Source: Myxococcus sp. RHSTA-1-4
Lineage (GTDB): Bacteria > Myxococcota > Myxococcia > Myxococcales > Myxococcaceae
Reading direction: 5' to 3'
Assembly: GCF_020037125.1 (NCBI RefSeq)
Contig: NZ_JAIQDG010000031.1
Span: 1-64,000 of the forward strand
Length of the DNA stretch: 64,000 nucleotides
In this document: positions 49,345 to 56,608 of the stretch, piece by piece
Layout: every line of letters starts with the position of its first letter
Numbering within the stretch: position 1 is the stretch's first letter
The notes under the pieces: generated by a model
What the model saw: only the letters and a program-made list of their open reading frames with translations
Databases searched by the model: none
What the model was told of the DNA's origin: nothing
Made by a program: the position numbers and the translations under genes

Positions 49345-50658
49345 TCAGCGCGTAGCCAGCTCGCCAAATGGCCGCGTAAGGCGTGGCATGCTCGCCGGTG
49401 GCAGGCTTCCGAGCTGCTCCCATTGCCGGTGGGCGAAGCCTCTCGTGTCCACCCTCCACTTCCCTCCGCTCCTGATGGCGAGCTCCAATGCCAGGTCACG
49501 CCTGCGCTGCATCGGCGCCCCCCTGAGCGTGATCAAGAAATGCTCAGCGCCCAGCGGCTGCCCCTGCAGGTAGCGCGTCCCCGCGACGAGCCGCTTCCGC
49601 TCTTCCGTCCACGCAGCCTCCACCGCACCGGGCTCGGGTAGCGGCAGCTCCAGTTCCGCGCCCAGGGCCAGCGCCTCCTCCGAGACCTCTACGCAGACAG
49701 GCGCTTCTTCGTCCTCGTCCTCCTCGGGTGGAACACGCACGAGCGGGCCCGCCAACGCCACGCCGGTGGTGGCGGAGAAGACCTCACCCGCCAGGCGGGC
49801 CACCTTCTTCTCACGCAACAGCGGAAGACACGCCTCCACGGCCTCTGGCCGTCCACTGGCCCTTAGCGCGCGGAGAGCGTCCTCGCGGAGCTCCGGGAGT
49901 CCGAGAAGCGGAACCAGCCACTGCATGTCCTGAGGCGCCCCGCCCATGGCCAGCAGGCGCATGGCGAGCCCGCATCCCGGAAGCCGCGACGAGACAACAT
50001 GTCGGCACACATCCCATGCGGCCCGCTCGCCCAGCAGCAGGCCCGCCTCGAGCGCCGCATCCCTCACGGCGGCAGAAGACGCATCCAGGGCGCTCCGCAG
50101 CTCCGCCGGCGGGAGAGGTCGATTCCAGCACCCGGCGGCACGCAGGGCACTGGCACGAAGCAACGGCTCCGCGCTGAACAGGAAGGGCTTGAGCTCGAGG
50201 TCCGGAATGTCCCGTGCACGGAGACTCAGCGCTCCGAGCGCGTGCGCGAGAATGAGCGCGGAGGCCCTGCCCTCCCGCAGCAGCGCACACAGGCAGGATG
50301 TGAGTGCCTCCCCGCCCGCCAGTGTCAGCACCCGCTGGATGCAGTCTTGATACCCCTTGCCGCCAGACTCCAGCCGCCACAGGAGCCCATCCACCTGCTC
50401 GCGAGCTCCATCCGCCAGGAGCGCCAGCGCGGCGGAGCAGATCCGCCCTGGCTCCTCCTCCAGCGCGGGTATCAGCAGACGCTCCACCGCGGGCGCCCCA
50501 CACTCGACCAACCCCTGCACATGCGCAAGCAGCCGTTCCTCCGGACCGCTCATCACCTCCTGGAGCACATACCGCGGCGAAACGAGCGCGCGTTCCCACT
50601 GGAGCCAGAGGAAGGCGGCTTCGTCCAGGTGCTCTTCGATGACGTCCCAGAGAATCAT
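49345..50658 (-). CDS. TIGR02270 family protein (type VI-associated HEAT-like repeats)
   Basis: The product is 437 residues. The start MILWDVIEEHLDEAAFLW is characteristic of the family. The chain is a series of HEAT-like helical pairs (CSAALALLADGAREQVDGLL, ALRAAGCWNRPLPPAELR). A C-terminal segment has YLQGQPLGAEHFLITLRGAPMQRR. Family members are found in type VI effector clusters, with no fixed function. It is the last gene of the island transcript, 16 bp after DUF6484. Confidence 0.85.
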   Translation of the reverse strand: MILWDVIEEHLDEAAFLWLQWERALVSPRYVLQEVMSGPEERLLAHVQGLVECGAPAVERLLIPALEEEPGRICSAALALLADGAREQVDGLLWRLESGGKGYQDCIQRVLTLAGGEALTSCLCALLREGRASALILAHALGALSLRARDIPDLELKPFLFSAEPLLRASALRAAGCWNRPLPPAELRSALDASSAAVRDAALEAGLLLGERAAWDVCRHVVSSRLPGCGLAMRLLAMGGAPQDMQWLVPLLGLPELREDALRALRASGRPEAVEACLPLLREKKVARLAGEVFSATTGVALAGPLVRVPPEEDEDEEAPVCVEVSEEALALGAELELPLPEPGAVEAAWTEERKRLVAGTRYLQGQPLGAEHFLITLRGAPMQRRRDLALELAIRSGGKWRVDTRGFAHRQWEQLGSLPPASMPRLTRPFGELATR

Positions 50659-50674
50659 GACGGACGCCCCTTCC

Positions 50675-51193
50675 CTAGTTGACCTTCACCGAAGCGCCCT
50701 TGATGCGGTTGGTTCCCGCGGCATGGGTCTCCACCTGCACACCGCGGATGAGGACCTTGCCATTGCGGCGCAGGGTGATGCTGGCCTCGCCGCACCTGAG
50801 CACCACCTCCTCCTTGCCCTCCAGGACCACCCTCCTGCCGTCCACCCGGGCGTCCAGGTTCGGCTCCCCGCCCCCTTCAAGGAGCGCCTCCAGCAGCGGC
50901 GAAGAGGACACCGGCTGACTCAGCCCGGCGAGCACCGGCCGCGAGAGGTCATCGTCCTCGAAGAGCAGGAAAGCGCCCCGCCGCTGCGCGACGGCCTCCT
51001 CCAGTTCCTTCGTGCCAAGCGACACCAGTGAGTGGGCGGAGAGCGGCCCCGCCGGGTTGCCTGGAAAATCCACCCACAGCCCTCCCCGCGCATCCACGCC
51101 TGAAATCCACCCGAAGCGGGGCCCACGCCGCGCGGAGTGCCGCTCCTCGGTGGACTCGTCGGGTGACACCGCGCTCCCTGGCTTGCCCAGCAT
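50675..51193 (-). CDS. DUF6484 protein
   Basis: The product is 172 residues. Residues 25-75 form the DUF6484 core (GWISGVDARGGLWVDFPGNP). The C-terminus is beta-rich (VVLRCGEASITLRRNGKVLI). The latter resembles the beta-helix ends of spike or VgrG-like proteins. In other genomes this domain accompanies TIGR02270 and DUF4150 genes. It is likely part of the spike or cargo-loading apparatus, by association. Confidence 0.75.
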   Translation of the reverse strand: MLGKPGSAVSPDESTEERHSARRGPRFGWISGVDARGGLWVDFPGNPAGPLSAHSLVSLGTKELEEAVAQRRGAFLLFEDDDLSRPVLAGLSQPVSSSPLLEALLEGGGEPNLDARVDGRRVVLEGKEEVVLRCGEASITLRRNGKVLIRGVQVETHAAGTNRIKGASVKVN

Positions 51194-51210
51194 ATGGACT
51201 CCTCCCGCTG

Positions 51211-51795
51211 CTAATAGAATGCGTCCAGCCCCTCCACGGGCATCAACCGGATTCCCCGCAGCCCGGCCTTCTCGATGGCTTCCTTGACGGACTCGTCGAC
51301 GATGACGATGCCTGTCTTCTCGAAAAGCCTGAACAGCTTCGCGCCCTGCACCTTGCTGTAATCGAGGTGGAGGGCCTTGAACTCGAGGACACCGTTCCTC
51401 TGGACGACGTCTGCCGGAAAGCCTGGCATCGGCGTGTAGACGGATTTCTCCCGGTCCACGCAGGTGATGAGCCCCACCACGTTGGCGGCCTGGTAGCCAG
51501 GGGTCGTCTGGCCTGACGCCTCATCGACGAGTTGCGCCGGGTAGTAGTCAACGTTGTCGACGCCCGCGGACCGCAGCGCCTCCACGAAGCGGCCGGAGAC
51601 GACCATGCAGGAGGGAGACGCCCCCATGTAATCCACGAACCCTCCCCGGTCCCCCGCGCGCTTACGGAAGGTCAGCGGCGGCAGGGTTCCGAGCCGCTCA
51701 CCGCGAATGAAGGACACCTTCTTTCCCGGGATGGGATCCATGTACAGGCTCGCGGCATTGTCTTCGGCGGGCCCGTAGCGGATGACGTAATACAT
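51211..51795 (-). CDS. Imm11-family immunity protein (MXAN_0049 type)
   Basis: The product is 194 residues, start 51795 with GAGGAAG. The core pattern is typical: GLITCVDREKSVY, a pair of beta strands, HLDYSKVQGAKLFRLFEK, IVIVDESVKEAIEKAGL, RGIRLMP. It directly follows the nuclease toxin gene (9-bp gap) and should neutralise it in the producing cell. The family is named from Myxococcus. The specific pairing is inferred from adjacency. Confidence 0.85.
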   Translation of the reverse strand: MYYVIRYGPAEDNAASLYMDPIPGKKVSFIRGERLGTLPPLTFRKRAGDRGGFVDYMGASPSCMVVSGRFVEALRSAGVDNVDYYPAQLVDEASGQTTPGYQAANVVGLITCVDREKSVYTPMPGFPADVVQRNGVLEFKALHLDYSKVQGAKLFRLFEKTGIVIVDESVKEAIEKAGLRGIRLMPVEGLDAFY

Positions 51796-51804
51796 CAAGC
51801 TTCC

Positions 51805-52590
51805 TCACTGAGTTTTGGATTGGGTGTTCTTGAGAATCTGCTGCCGCTGCTGTTCCATGTAGCGCTGCCGGCGTTCTTCCAGGGTGTGAACGGCATTGCG
51901 GAAGACTGTCAGTGAGTCGAGGTGCAGTCCCAGGTAATCCACTCCGCTGGCATGCTGCCGGATGCCCAGAATCTTCCCTCGGACACTGTTGGACACCACC
52001 TCGAGCGCCTGCGCCAGCGCGAGCTGGATTGCGACATCTTCCTTGCCCTGGCAGGCATCCTGGTAGGCATCCTCGATTTCGCTCAGCGCGGCCCCCACGG
52101 GTCCCGTATAGGAACCAGGGTGACTGCCGTTGTGTTGTTGCAAGAGATGGAGCGCCACATCCATCTCATCCTTCGGCATGAGCATTCCGTTGGAGATGTG
52201 GTTGATGTCCCAACCCGCGAGCACTGCGTTGTCCTTCAGCGTCGACGTGCTCTCCACGGTTTCCACCGGGAGGATGTGGTGTGCCTCGATGCGGTACGGA
52301 GAGGTCTCCCCCTTGAGGGTGATGACGCCGTCGCTGCGCTGGTCCAGGTACATCTTCCGGATGTTGGTCTCTCCGTGACCGCCCCCATTCCAGGGCTCCA
52401 GCTGCTTCGCGAGGAGGTTCTCCCTCAGCTTCTGCCCCTGGCGTGCGACATTGCCCTTGAGGTACTCCGCGTCGAGGTCCTTCTCGTGTCCCTCGCAGTT
52501 GGACCACTTGCACTTCTTCCGCTGAGCCTCATCCGCTTGCTGCACCTGGCCGCCCGCGGGCCCCGCGCCACCGTCGAACTGGTTGGGCAT
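51805..52590 (-). CDS. AHH-domain nuclease toxin
   Basis: The product is 261 residues, start 52590 with GAGGAG. The central domain has RIEAHHILPVE, the AHH signature of an HNH/endonuclease VII-like toxin family, followed by AGWDINHISNGMLMP and LHLLQQHNGSHPGSYTGPV. The N-terminal 60 residues are polar with CKWSNCEGH. The C-terminus is a long charged helix. No secretion signal is present, so delivery relies on the DUF2169/DUF4150 partners. Expected action is DNA cleavage in a rival cell. Confidence 0.88.
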   Translation of the reverse strand: MPNQFDGGAGPAGGQVQQADEAQRKKCKWSNCEGHEKDLDAEYLKGNVARQGQKLRENLLAKQLEPWNGGGHGETNIRKMYLDQRSDGVITLKGETSPYRIEAHHILPVETVESTSTLKDNAVLAGWDINHISNGMLMPKDEMDVALHLLQQHNGSHPGSYTGPVGAALSEIEDAYQDACQGKEDVAIQLALAQALEVVSNSVRGKILGIRQHASGVDYLGLHLDSLTVFRNAVHTLEERRQRYMEQQRQQILKNTQSKTQ

Positions 52591-52600
52591 GGCGCGCTCC

Positions 52601-52981
52601 TCAACCCATGATGTTCTTCTTGTTGTGGAACAGCGGATCCCCCATGCGGCAGACGTTCTTGCCCTCGAACTTCACGTCGAACGAGTACAGCATGAACTCC
52701 GCCTCCCCCTTCGTCGAGCCACTGACGACACCTCCCGCCGAGCCCGCCTCGTCGCCCGCGGTGACGCTGTACTTCGAGCCCTTCACCATGGGCATCTTCC
52801 CTTCCACCACGACCGACTTGGGGCCCTTCGCCGTGTCGCTGGACTTGCCGATGTTGGGATAGGGAATGGGCACCGGCCCACCGGGAGACGGCGTCTTGCA
52901 GACATCGGGGAACACCATGTTCATGCCACCGCTCCCCTGATGGACCACACCCCGGAAGTTGACGAAGACCGAACTCGGCAT
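52601..52981 (-). CDS. DUF4150 (PAAR-like) protein
   Basis: The product is 126 residues, start 52981 with GAGGAGG. The pattern VFPDVCKTPSPGGPVPIPYPN and MGDPLFHNKKN is typical of DUF4150/PAAR-like tip proteins of type VI systems. Such proteins cap the VgrG spike and carry effectors. Here the toxin is encoded as a separate downstream gene (10 bp away) rather than fused. Confidence 0.88.
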   Translation of the reverse strand: MPSSVFVNFRGVVHQGSGGMNMVFPDVCKTPSPGGPVPIPYPNIGKSSDTAKGPKSVVVEGKMPMVKGSKYSVTAGDEAGSAGGVVSGSTKGEAEFMLYSFDVKFEGKNVCRMGDPLFHNKKNIMG

Positions 52982-52995
52982 CGAAACATCCTCCT

Positions 52996-54060
52996 CTAGG
53001 CAGGTTCGCTGCTCACGAGCGCGGCCGCACGCGGCGCTCCTTCTGAAGAACACCAGGCCAGGCAGGGCCCCGGCAGGTATCCCTTCCTCAGGCCCAGGGC
53101 CGCGAGTCCGACAAGCACCGGGCCACATGCGGCGCCCAGGTCTCCGAAGCAATCCGCCGGATGCTCCATGCGCGGCTCCGCGTGGAAGGCGTCTCGGTTC
53201 CGGATGAAGGCCACTCCCCACTCCTTCCCTCCGAAGCTCTCGCCATTGAAGCTCGCGAGAACCGTCCGGATGGAGAGTCCGGAAGTGCCCCCGACCGCGG
53301 CACGGATTGCGTCGGCCAGGCCATTCCCGAGGTAGGGCTCGGCGCTGTAGCGGTGGCCCTGCTCCGCGCCGGTTCCGGGGACGGACACGAACGCCAGCGC
53401 CGTGGAAGTCGGGAGGACCCTTCGCGAGGACAGCAGCAGGAATCCGGCGCCCTCGCCTGGCACGAACCCGTCCAGCACCTCATCCGCGTGAACCCGGCCC
53501 TCTTCATCCAGCACGCCCAGAAGGCCGGTGTCCAGATGGCTGTCCACGCCTCCCACCAGAACGGAAGTGGCCCTCCGGGAGCGCACCAGTTCCATGGCAC
53601 GTCCCAGCAGTTCCAGCCCGCCGGCCCTGCCCCGGGACGTTGCCTCGCTCCGACCCTGGTCCAGGAAGACTCCCGCCTGCGGCGCCAGCAGCTCCAGGAG
53701 GCCCTCTCCGAGCGGAGACGCCGGCTTCTTCGGGTGGGGCTCCGGTCCGGCGAGCAACAGGGGCGGACGCTCGCCCGGCGCCAGCACCGAGGCCGCCTCC
53801 TGGAGCGCATGCGTGGCGAGCCGTAGCATCCGGAGCTGTCGCGACGTCAGGTCATGCCGGCCCACGAGCTCCGGCGCCAGCGGGGGCAGGTCCGCGTCCG
53901 CCAGGGTGGCGAGAATCATCGGCGCCCCCTTGCGGTTGATGATGGAGCTCTCCCGGAGCCGGCTGATGCCCGCGCGAACAGCGGCGGCGGTCGCGGCGGC
54001 ACGAAGCCCGAGCGGCGTCGTCATGCCGACAGCGTGAATCCATGCGCCGCGCCCCTCCAT
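52996..54060 (-). CDS. Ketosynthase/thiolase-fold protein, probably non-catalytic
   Basis: The product is 354 residues. It starts AWIHAVGMTTPLGLRA, a ketosynthase-type opening. It has the glycine-rich segment ATSVLVGGVDSHLDTGLLG and the late strand GAACGPVLVGLAAL. The active-site Cys region (normally DTACASG) reads LDQGRSEATSRGRAGG, with no Cys at that point. Such proteins are annotated as beta-ketoacyl synthases within type VI effector clusters. Their role is unknown and is probably structural or adaptor-like. Confidence 0.65.
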   Translation of the reverse strand: MEGRGAWIHAVGMTTPLGLRAAATAAAVRAGISRLRESSIINRKGAPMILATLADADLPPLAPELVGRHDLTSRQLRMLRLATHALQEAASVLAPGERPPLLLAGPEPHPKKPASPLGEGLLELLAPQAGVFLDQGRSEATSRGRAGGLELLGRAMELVRSRRATSVLVGGVDSHLDTGLLGVLDEEGRVHADEVLDGFVPGEGAGFLLLSSRRVLPTSTALAFVSVPGTGAEQGHRYSAEPYLGNGLADAIRAAVGGTSGLSIRTVLASFNGESFGGKEWGVAFIRNRDAFHAEPRMEHPADCFGDLGAACGPVLVGLAALGLRKGYLPGPCLAWCSSEGAPRAAALVSSEPA

Positions 54061-54075
54061 GTCCGCCTCTCTTTC

Positions 54076-55104
54076 CTAGGACTTCAACTGGAGCGTCTCC
54101 AGACTGACGGCGACATGTCGGACCCGCAGGACCTGCTTGTCACATGGCGCGGCAGCGCGCCAAAGCATGCAGACGCGGCGCTCCTCCGGCTCGATGAGCA
54201 CGGTCTCCAGGTTGGCGCGTGGCGTCTCCACCGAGTCCGCGATGTGGGCCTGAATGGCAGGCACACAGAGGGGAAGCTGGAACCGGCACTCTCCTTCTGG
54301 CAGGAGGTTGACGAGCCTCACGGGCTCACCTCCCTTCAAATAAGAGGGAGCGATGAGGTCGGCCGGAGCCACATGGAAGAAGCGGGCGTCGAAGTCCTCG
54401 GGCAGGGACGGCGCGCGGTGCTTGCGCCATCCCTGGTCATAGGTACCCGCGTAGCGCTTGCGAGGAACCCAGGAAGGTGCAACGGGGCCAAAGCAGGCGG
54501 GAACGGCGCGGTCTCCAGCCTTCGCGACCGGGTGGCGCGGGTCTTCCAGGTTCGGAAGGGGCAACCCGCTCAGTTCCTGCGCGCCGCGACGGCCCCGGAA
54601 CCCGCGACCGACCGGGTTGCGGGGTTCGAAGGACGTCTCCCCTCGCTCCGGGACATGCGTGCCTCCAAAGGACCGCTCGTAGGTCAACGGCATGGACAGG
54701 AAGGGCTCGGGAGCGGAAATCCCTGGAGACAGGATGCCTGAACGCCACACCCGGTCTCCCGTGACATGAATACTCTTGGAGAGGTTCGCGACGGAGAGCT
54801 GGACGCCCAACTCCGTCACGGGCTTGCCACGAGGCGCATGGGCCTGACCAACGAGCACGACATCCGTGGAGGGCTTGCACAGGTGGCGCTCCCCTGCATA
54901 CCGGACGCTCGATGCGCCCGGCTTCCCCCAGTGAACGTCGGCGGTCAGAATGGGTACCTGCTTCTCGGCCACGCGGAGCCCTTGCCCGGAAGGGGCGATC
55001 TCGAAGGTGGCCTTCAACATCACATACAGCGTGTCGACTCCCCGCGCATCCGGGAACAAGTCAATACCCGCCTCAAATGGCGTGGTGTTGGTCACCTGCA
55101 GCAT
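54076..55104 (-). CDS. DUF2169 type VI effector adaptor
   Basis: The product is 342 residues, ATG 55104 (MLQVTNTTPFEAGIDLFPD, the canonical family start). Features: LYVMLKATFEIAP, VVLVGQAHAPRGKPV, MPLTYERSFGGTH, NPVGRGF, APADLIAPSYLKGGEPV. DUF2169 proteins load effectors onto the spike. It is the first gene of the island transcript. The 141 bp upstream of it (55105-55245) must hold the promoter. Confidence 0.88.
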   Translation of the reverse strand: MLQVTNTTPFEAGIDLFPDARGVDTLYVMLKATFEIAPSGQGLRVAEKQVPILTADVHWGKPGASSVRYAGERHLCKPSTDVVLVGQAHAPRGKPVTELGVQLSVANLSKSIHVTGDRVWRSGILSPGISAPEPFLSMPLTYERSFGGTHVPERGETSFEPRNPVGRGFRGRRGAQELSGLPLPNLEDPRHPVAKAGDRAVPACFGPVAPSWVPRKRYAGTYDQGWRKHRAPSLPEDFDARFFHVAPADLIAPSYLKGGEPVRLVNLLPEGECRFQLPLCVPAIQAHIADSVETPRANLETVLIEPEERRVCMLWRAAAPCDKQVLRVRHVAVSLETLQLKS

Positions 55105-55245
55105 GAAGCCCCCCGGCGTCCTACTGCAACACGCGCCTGAACGAGAAGACCCTACCATGAAATGGATTTGTCAGGCATCCGCTCCGCGCTGGCGAGCCCA
55201 CACATGCGCCGCCAGTCGGCTACACCGCCAGCCAGTTGAACCGGC

Positions 55246-55340
55246 GCCTATGAAGAGACCTTCGGGATGGCACGGGCCAGCACGCGCCGGAGCACGTCCG
55301 CCTCGTTGTTGGCCTGAAAGCGCTCCTCGATGCGCTGCCG
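55246..55340. repeat. Right 95-bp direct repeat of the inserted island
   Basis: Second copy of 49246-49340 with one substitution (55272). It carries the true 3' end of the minus-strand glycosyltransferase gene and a duplicate of the last 24 codons of the plus-strand one. Confidence 0.93.
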
Positions 55341-56441
55341 AGCGGCGGTGCCGAGCGCTGCGCGGTGCTCGGGAGGGAGCGAGAGCACGTCGAGGCACGC
55401 CTGCCCGAGGTGGTTGAGCAGCGCCTTGGGGACGATGAAGCCATTGCGCCCGTGTTCCACGGCCTCGGGGATGCCTCCCGCGTCACTGGCGATGACGGGA
55501 CGCGCGCAGGCCATGGCCTCCAGCAAGGCATTGGGCATTCCCTCCCACAGCGAGGGCTGGAGATAGATATCGCAGACACGCAGGTGCGCGGCGATGGCCT
55601 CGGGCGTGTCCAGCGGTCCGGAGATGATGATGCGGGCGCCGTCCTCGGGGTGCTCAGCGCGGAAGGCCACGAGGTGCTCGGCGTCACGCGGCCGCACCTC
55701 GCCGATGACGAGCAGGCACGCGGGACGTGAGCGGCGCACGTCCGAGAGCGCGGACAGGAGGAACGGCAGGCCCTTCTTGTGGCGCAGTTCCCCGGAGAAG
55801 CCGAGGACGACCTCATCGGGGGCGATGCCCAGCCGCGCGCGGAGCGCCGGGTCCGCGGGGCCGGGAGAGAAGACCTCCGTGTCCACGGCGTTGGGGATGA
55901 CCTCCACGCCCGGCTCGCGCCCGAGCAGGAGGCTCATCTTCCGCCCGAGGTCCGCCGACGCGGCGGTGAGCACGTCCGCGCGCTGGAGCGTCCACAGCAG
56001 CCGCGCGAAGTCGCCCGGAGGGAACATGAGCTGGTCCACGTCATTGCCGCGAGCACTGACGGTGGAGGCGATGCCCGCCGACTCCGCGAAGACGACGGCG
56101 AGGAACCCGGGCGGCGACAGGTAGTGCCCCCACACCAGGTCATACCGCCGCTTCGCGTGCAGGTACCCGAGCACGTCGAGCGTGTGCTGCATGGACAGGT
56201 CCGTGCTCCCGAACAGGCCCAGGCGGTGCAACGTGACGCCCCGGGCGAAGGGCGTCACCTCGCCCGCGTCCTCCACCGTCTGCAAGGAGCCCGGAGCCGC
56301 CGTGCGGGTCCACGCGAGCACGTCCACCCGCGCGCCCAGCTTCACCAGTGAGCCAGCGGTGCGGGCCCCACTTCGGGCCAGGCCGCCAATGTCCGGTGGA
56401 AAGCGCTCTGCGAGGAGGAGGATGCGTGGGTGGGTGGCCAT
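55248..56441 (-). CDS. GT4-family glycosyltransferase
   Basis: The product is 397 residues. N-terminal domain: ILLLAERFPPDIGGLARSG. C-terminal domain: GVEVIPNAVDTEVFSPG, LGFSGELRHKKGLPFLL, LQPSLWEGMPNALLEAMAC with the donor-binding Glu, and ASDAGGIPEAVE. Its last 31 codons (including the stop) lie in the right repeat. It is intact. Together with the GT4 gene at 48.1 kb and the MurG-like gene at 45 kb it suggests synthesis of a surface polysaccharide. Confidence 0.87.
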   Translation of the reverse strand: MATHPRILLLAERFPPDIGGLARSGARTAGSLVKLGARVDVLAWTRTAAPGSLQTVEDAGEVTPFARGVTLHRLGLFGSTDLSMQHTLDVLGYLHAKRRYDLVWGHYLSPPGFLAVVFAESAGIASTVSARGNDVDQLMFPPGDFARLLWTLQRADVLTAASADLGRKMSLLLGREPGVEVIPNAVDTEVFSPGPADPALRARLGIAPDEVVLGFSGELRHKKGLPFLLSALSDVRRSRPACLLVIGEVRPRDAEHLVAFRAEHPEDGARIIISGPLDTPEAIAAHLRVCDIYLQPSLWEGMPNALLEAMACARPVIASDAGGIPEAVEHGRNGFIVPKALLNHLGQACLDVLSLPPEHRAALGTAARQRIEERFQANNEADVLRRVLARAIPKVSS

Positions 56442-56608
56442 GAGGCCCTGAACCTACCTCCTCCCGCACATGGGCTCGCGGCCACTGTATCTACCCCACC
56501 ACATTGGGTGATGACCACACTACCCGCACAGTTGTCCTGGACGCCAGTTCATGCTCTACGCCCCGGCGCGAGGCCCCTTCGAGGAAGAGGCCCGGACCCG
56601 AGGTGAGA

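Larger units (their letters stand above)
49246..55340. mobile_element. Type VI effector/immunity island bracketed by direct repeats
   Basis: Seven minus-strand genes with 9-17 bp gaps lie between two 95-bp direct repeats offset by exactly 6,000 bp. The repeat is the junction of two convergent glycosyltransferase genes, so removing one repeat plus the island would restore a single overlapping gene junction. There is no integrase, transposase or terminal inverted repeat inside. The duplication is too long for an ordinary transposon target-site duplication. It fits site-specific recombination by an enzyme encoded elsewhere, or homologous acquisition of transferred DNA. The first island stop codon is only 4 bp past the left repeat. 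Confidence 0.8.

Noticed and set aside
49341..55245. Integrase or transposase inside the repeat-bracketed island
   Set aside because: All seven genes are accounted for by type VI cargo families and the gaps are 9-17 bp. There is no room for another gene except the 141-bp promoter region.
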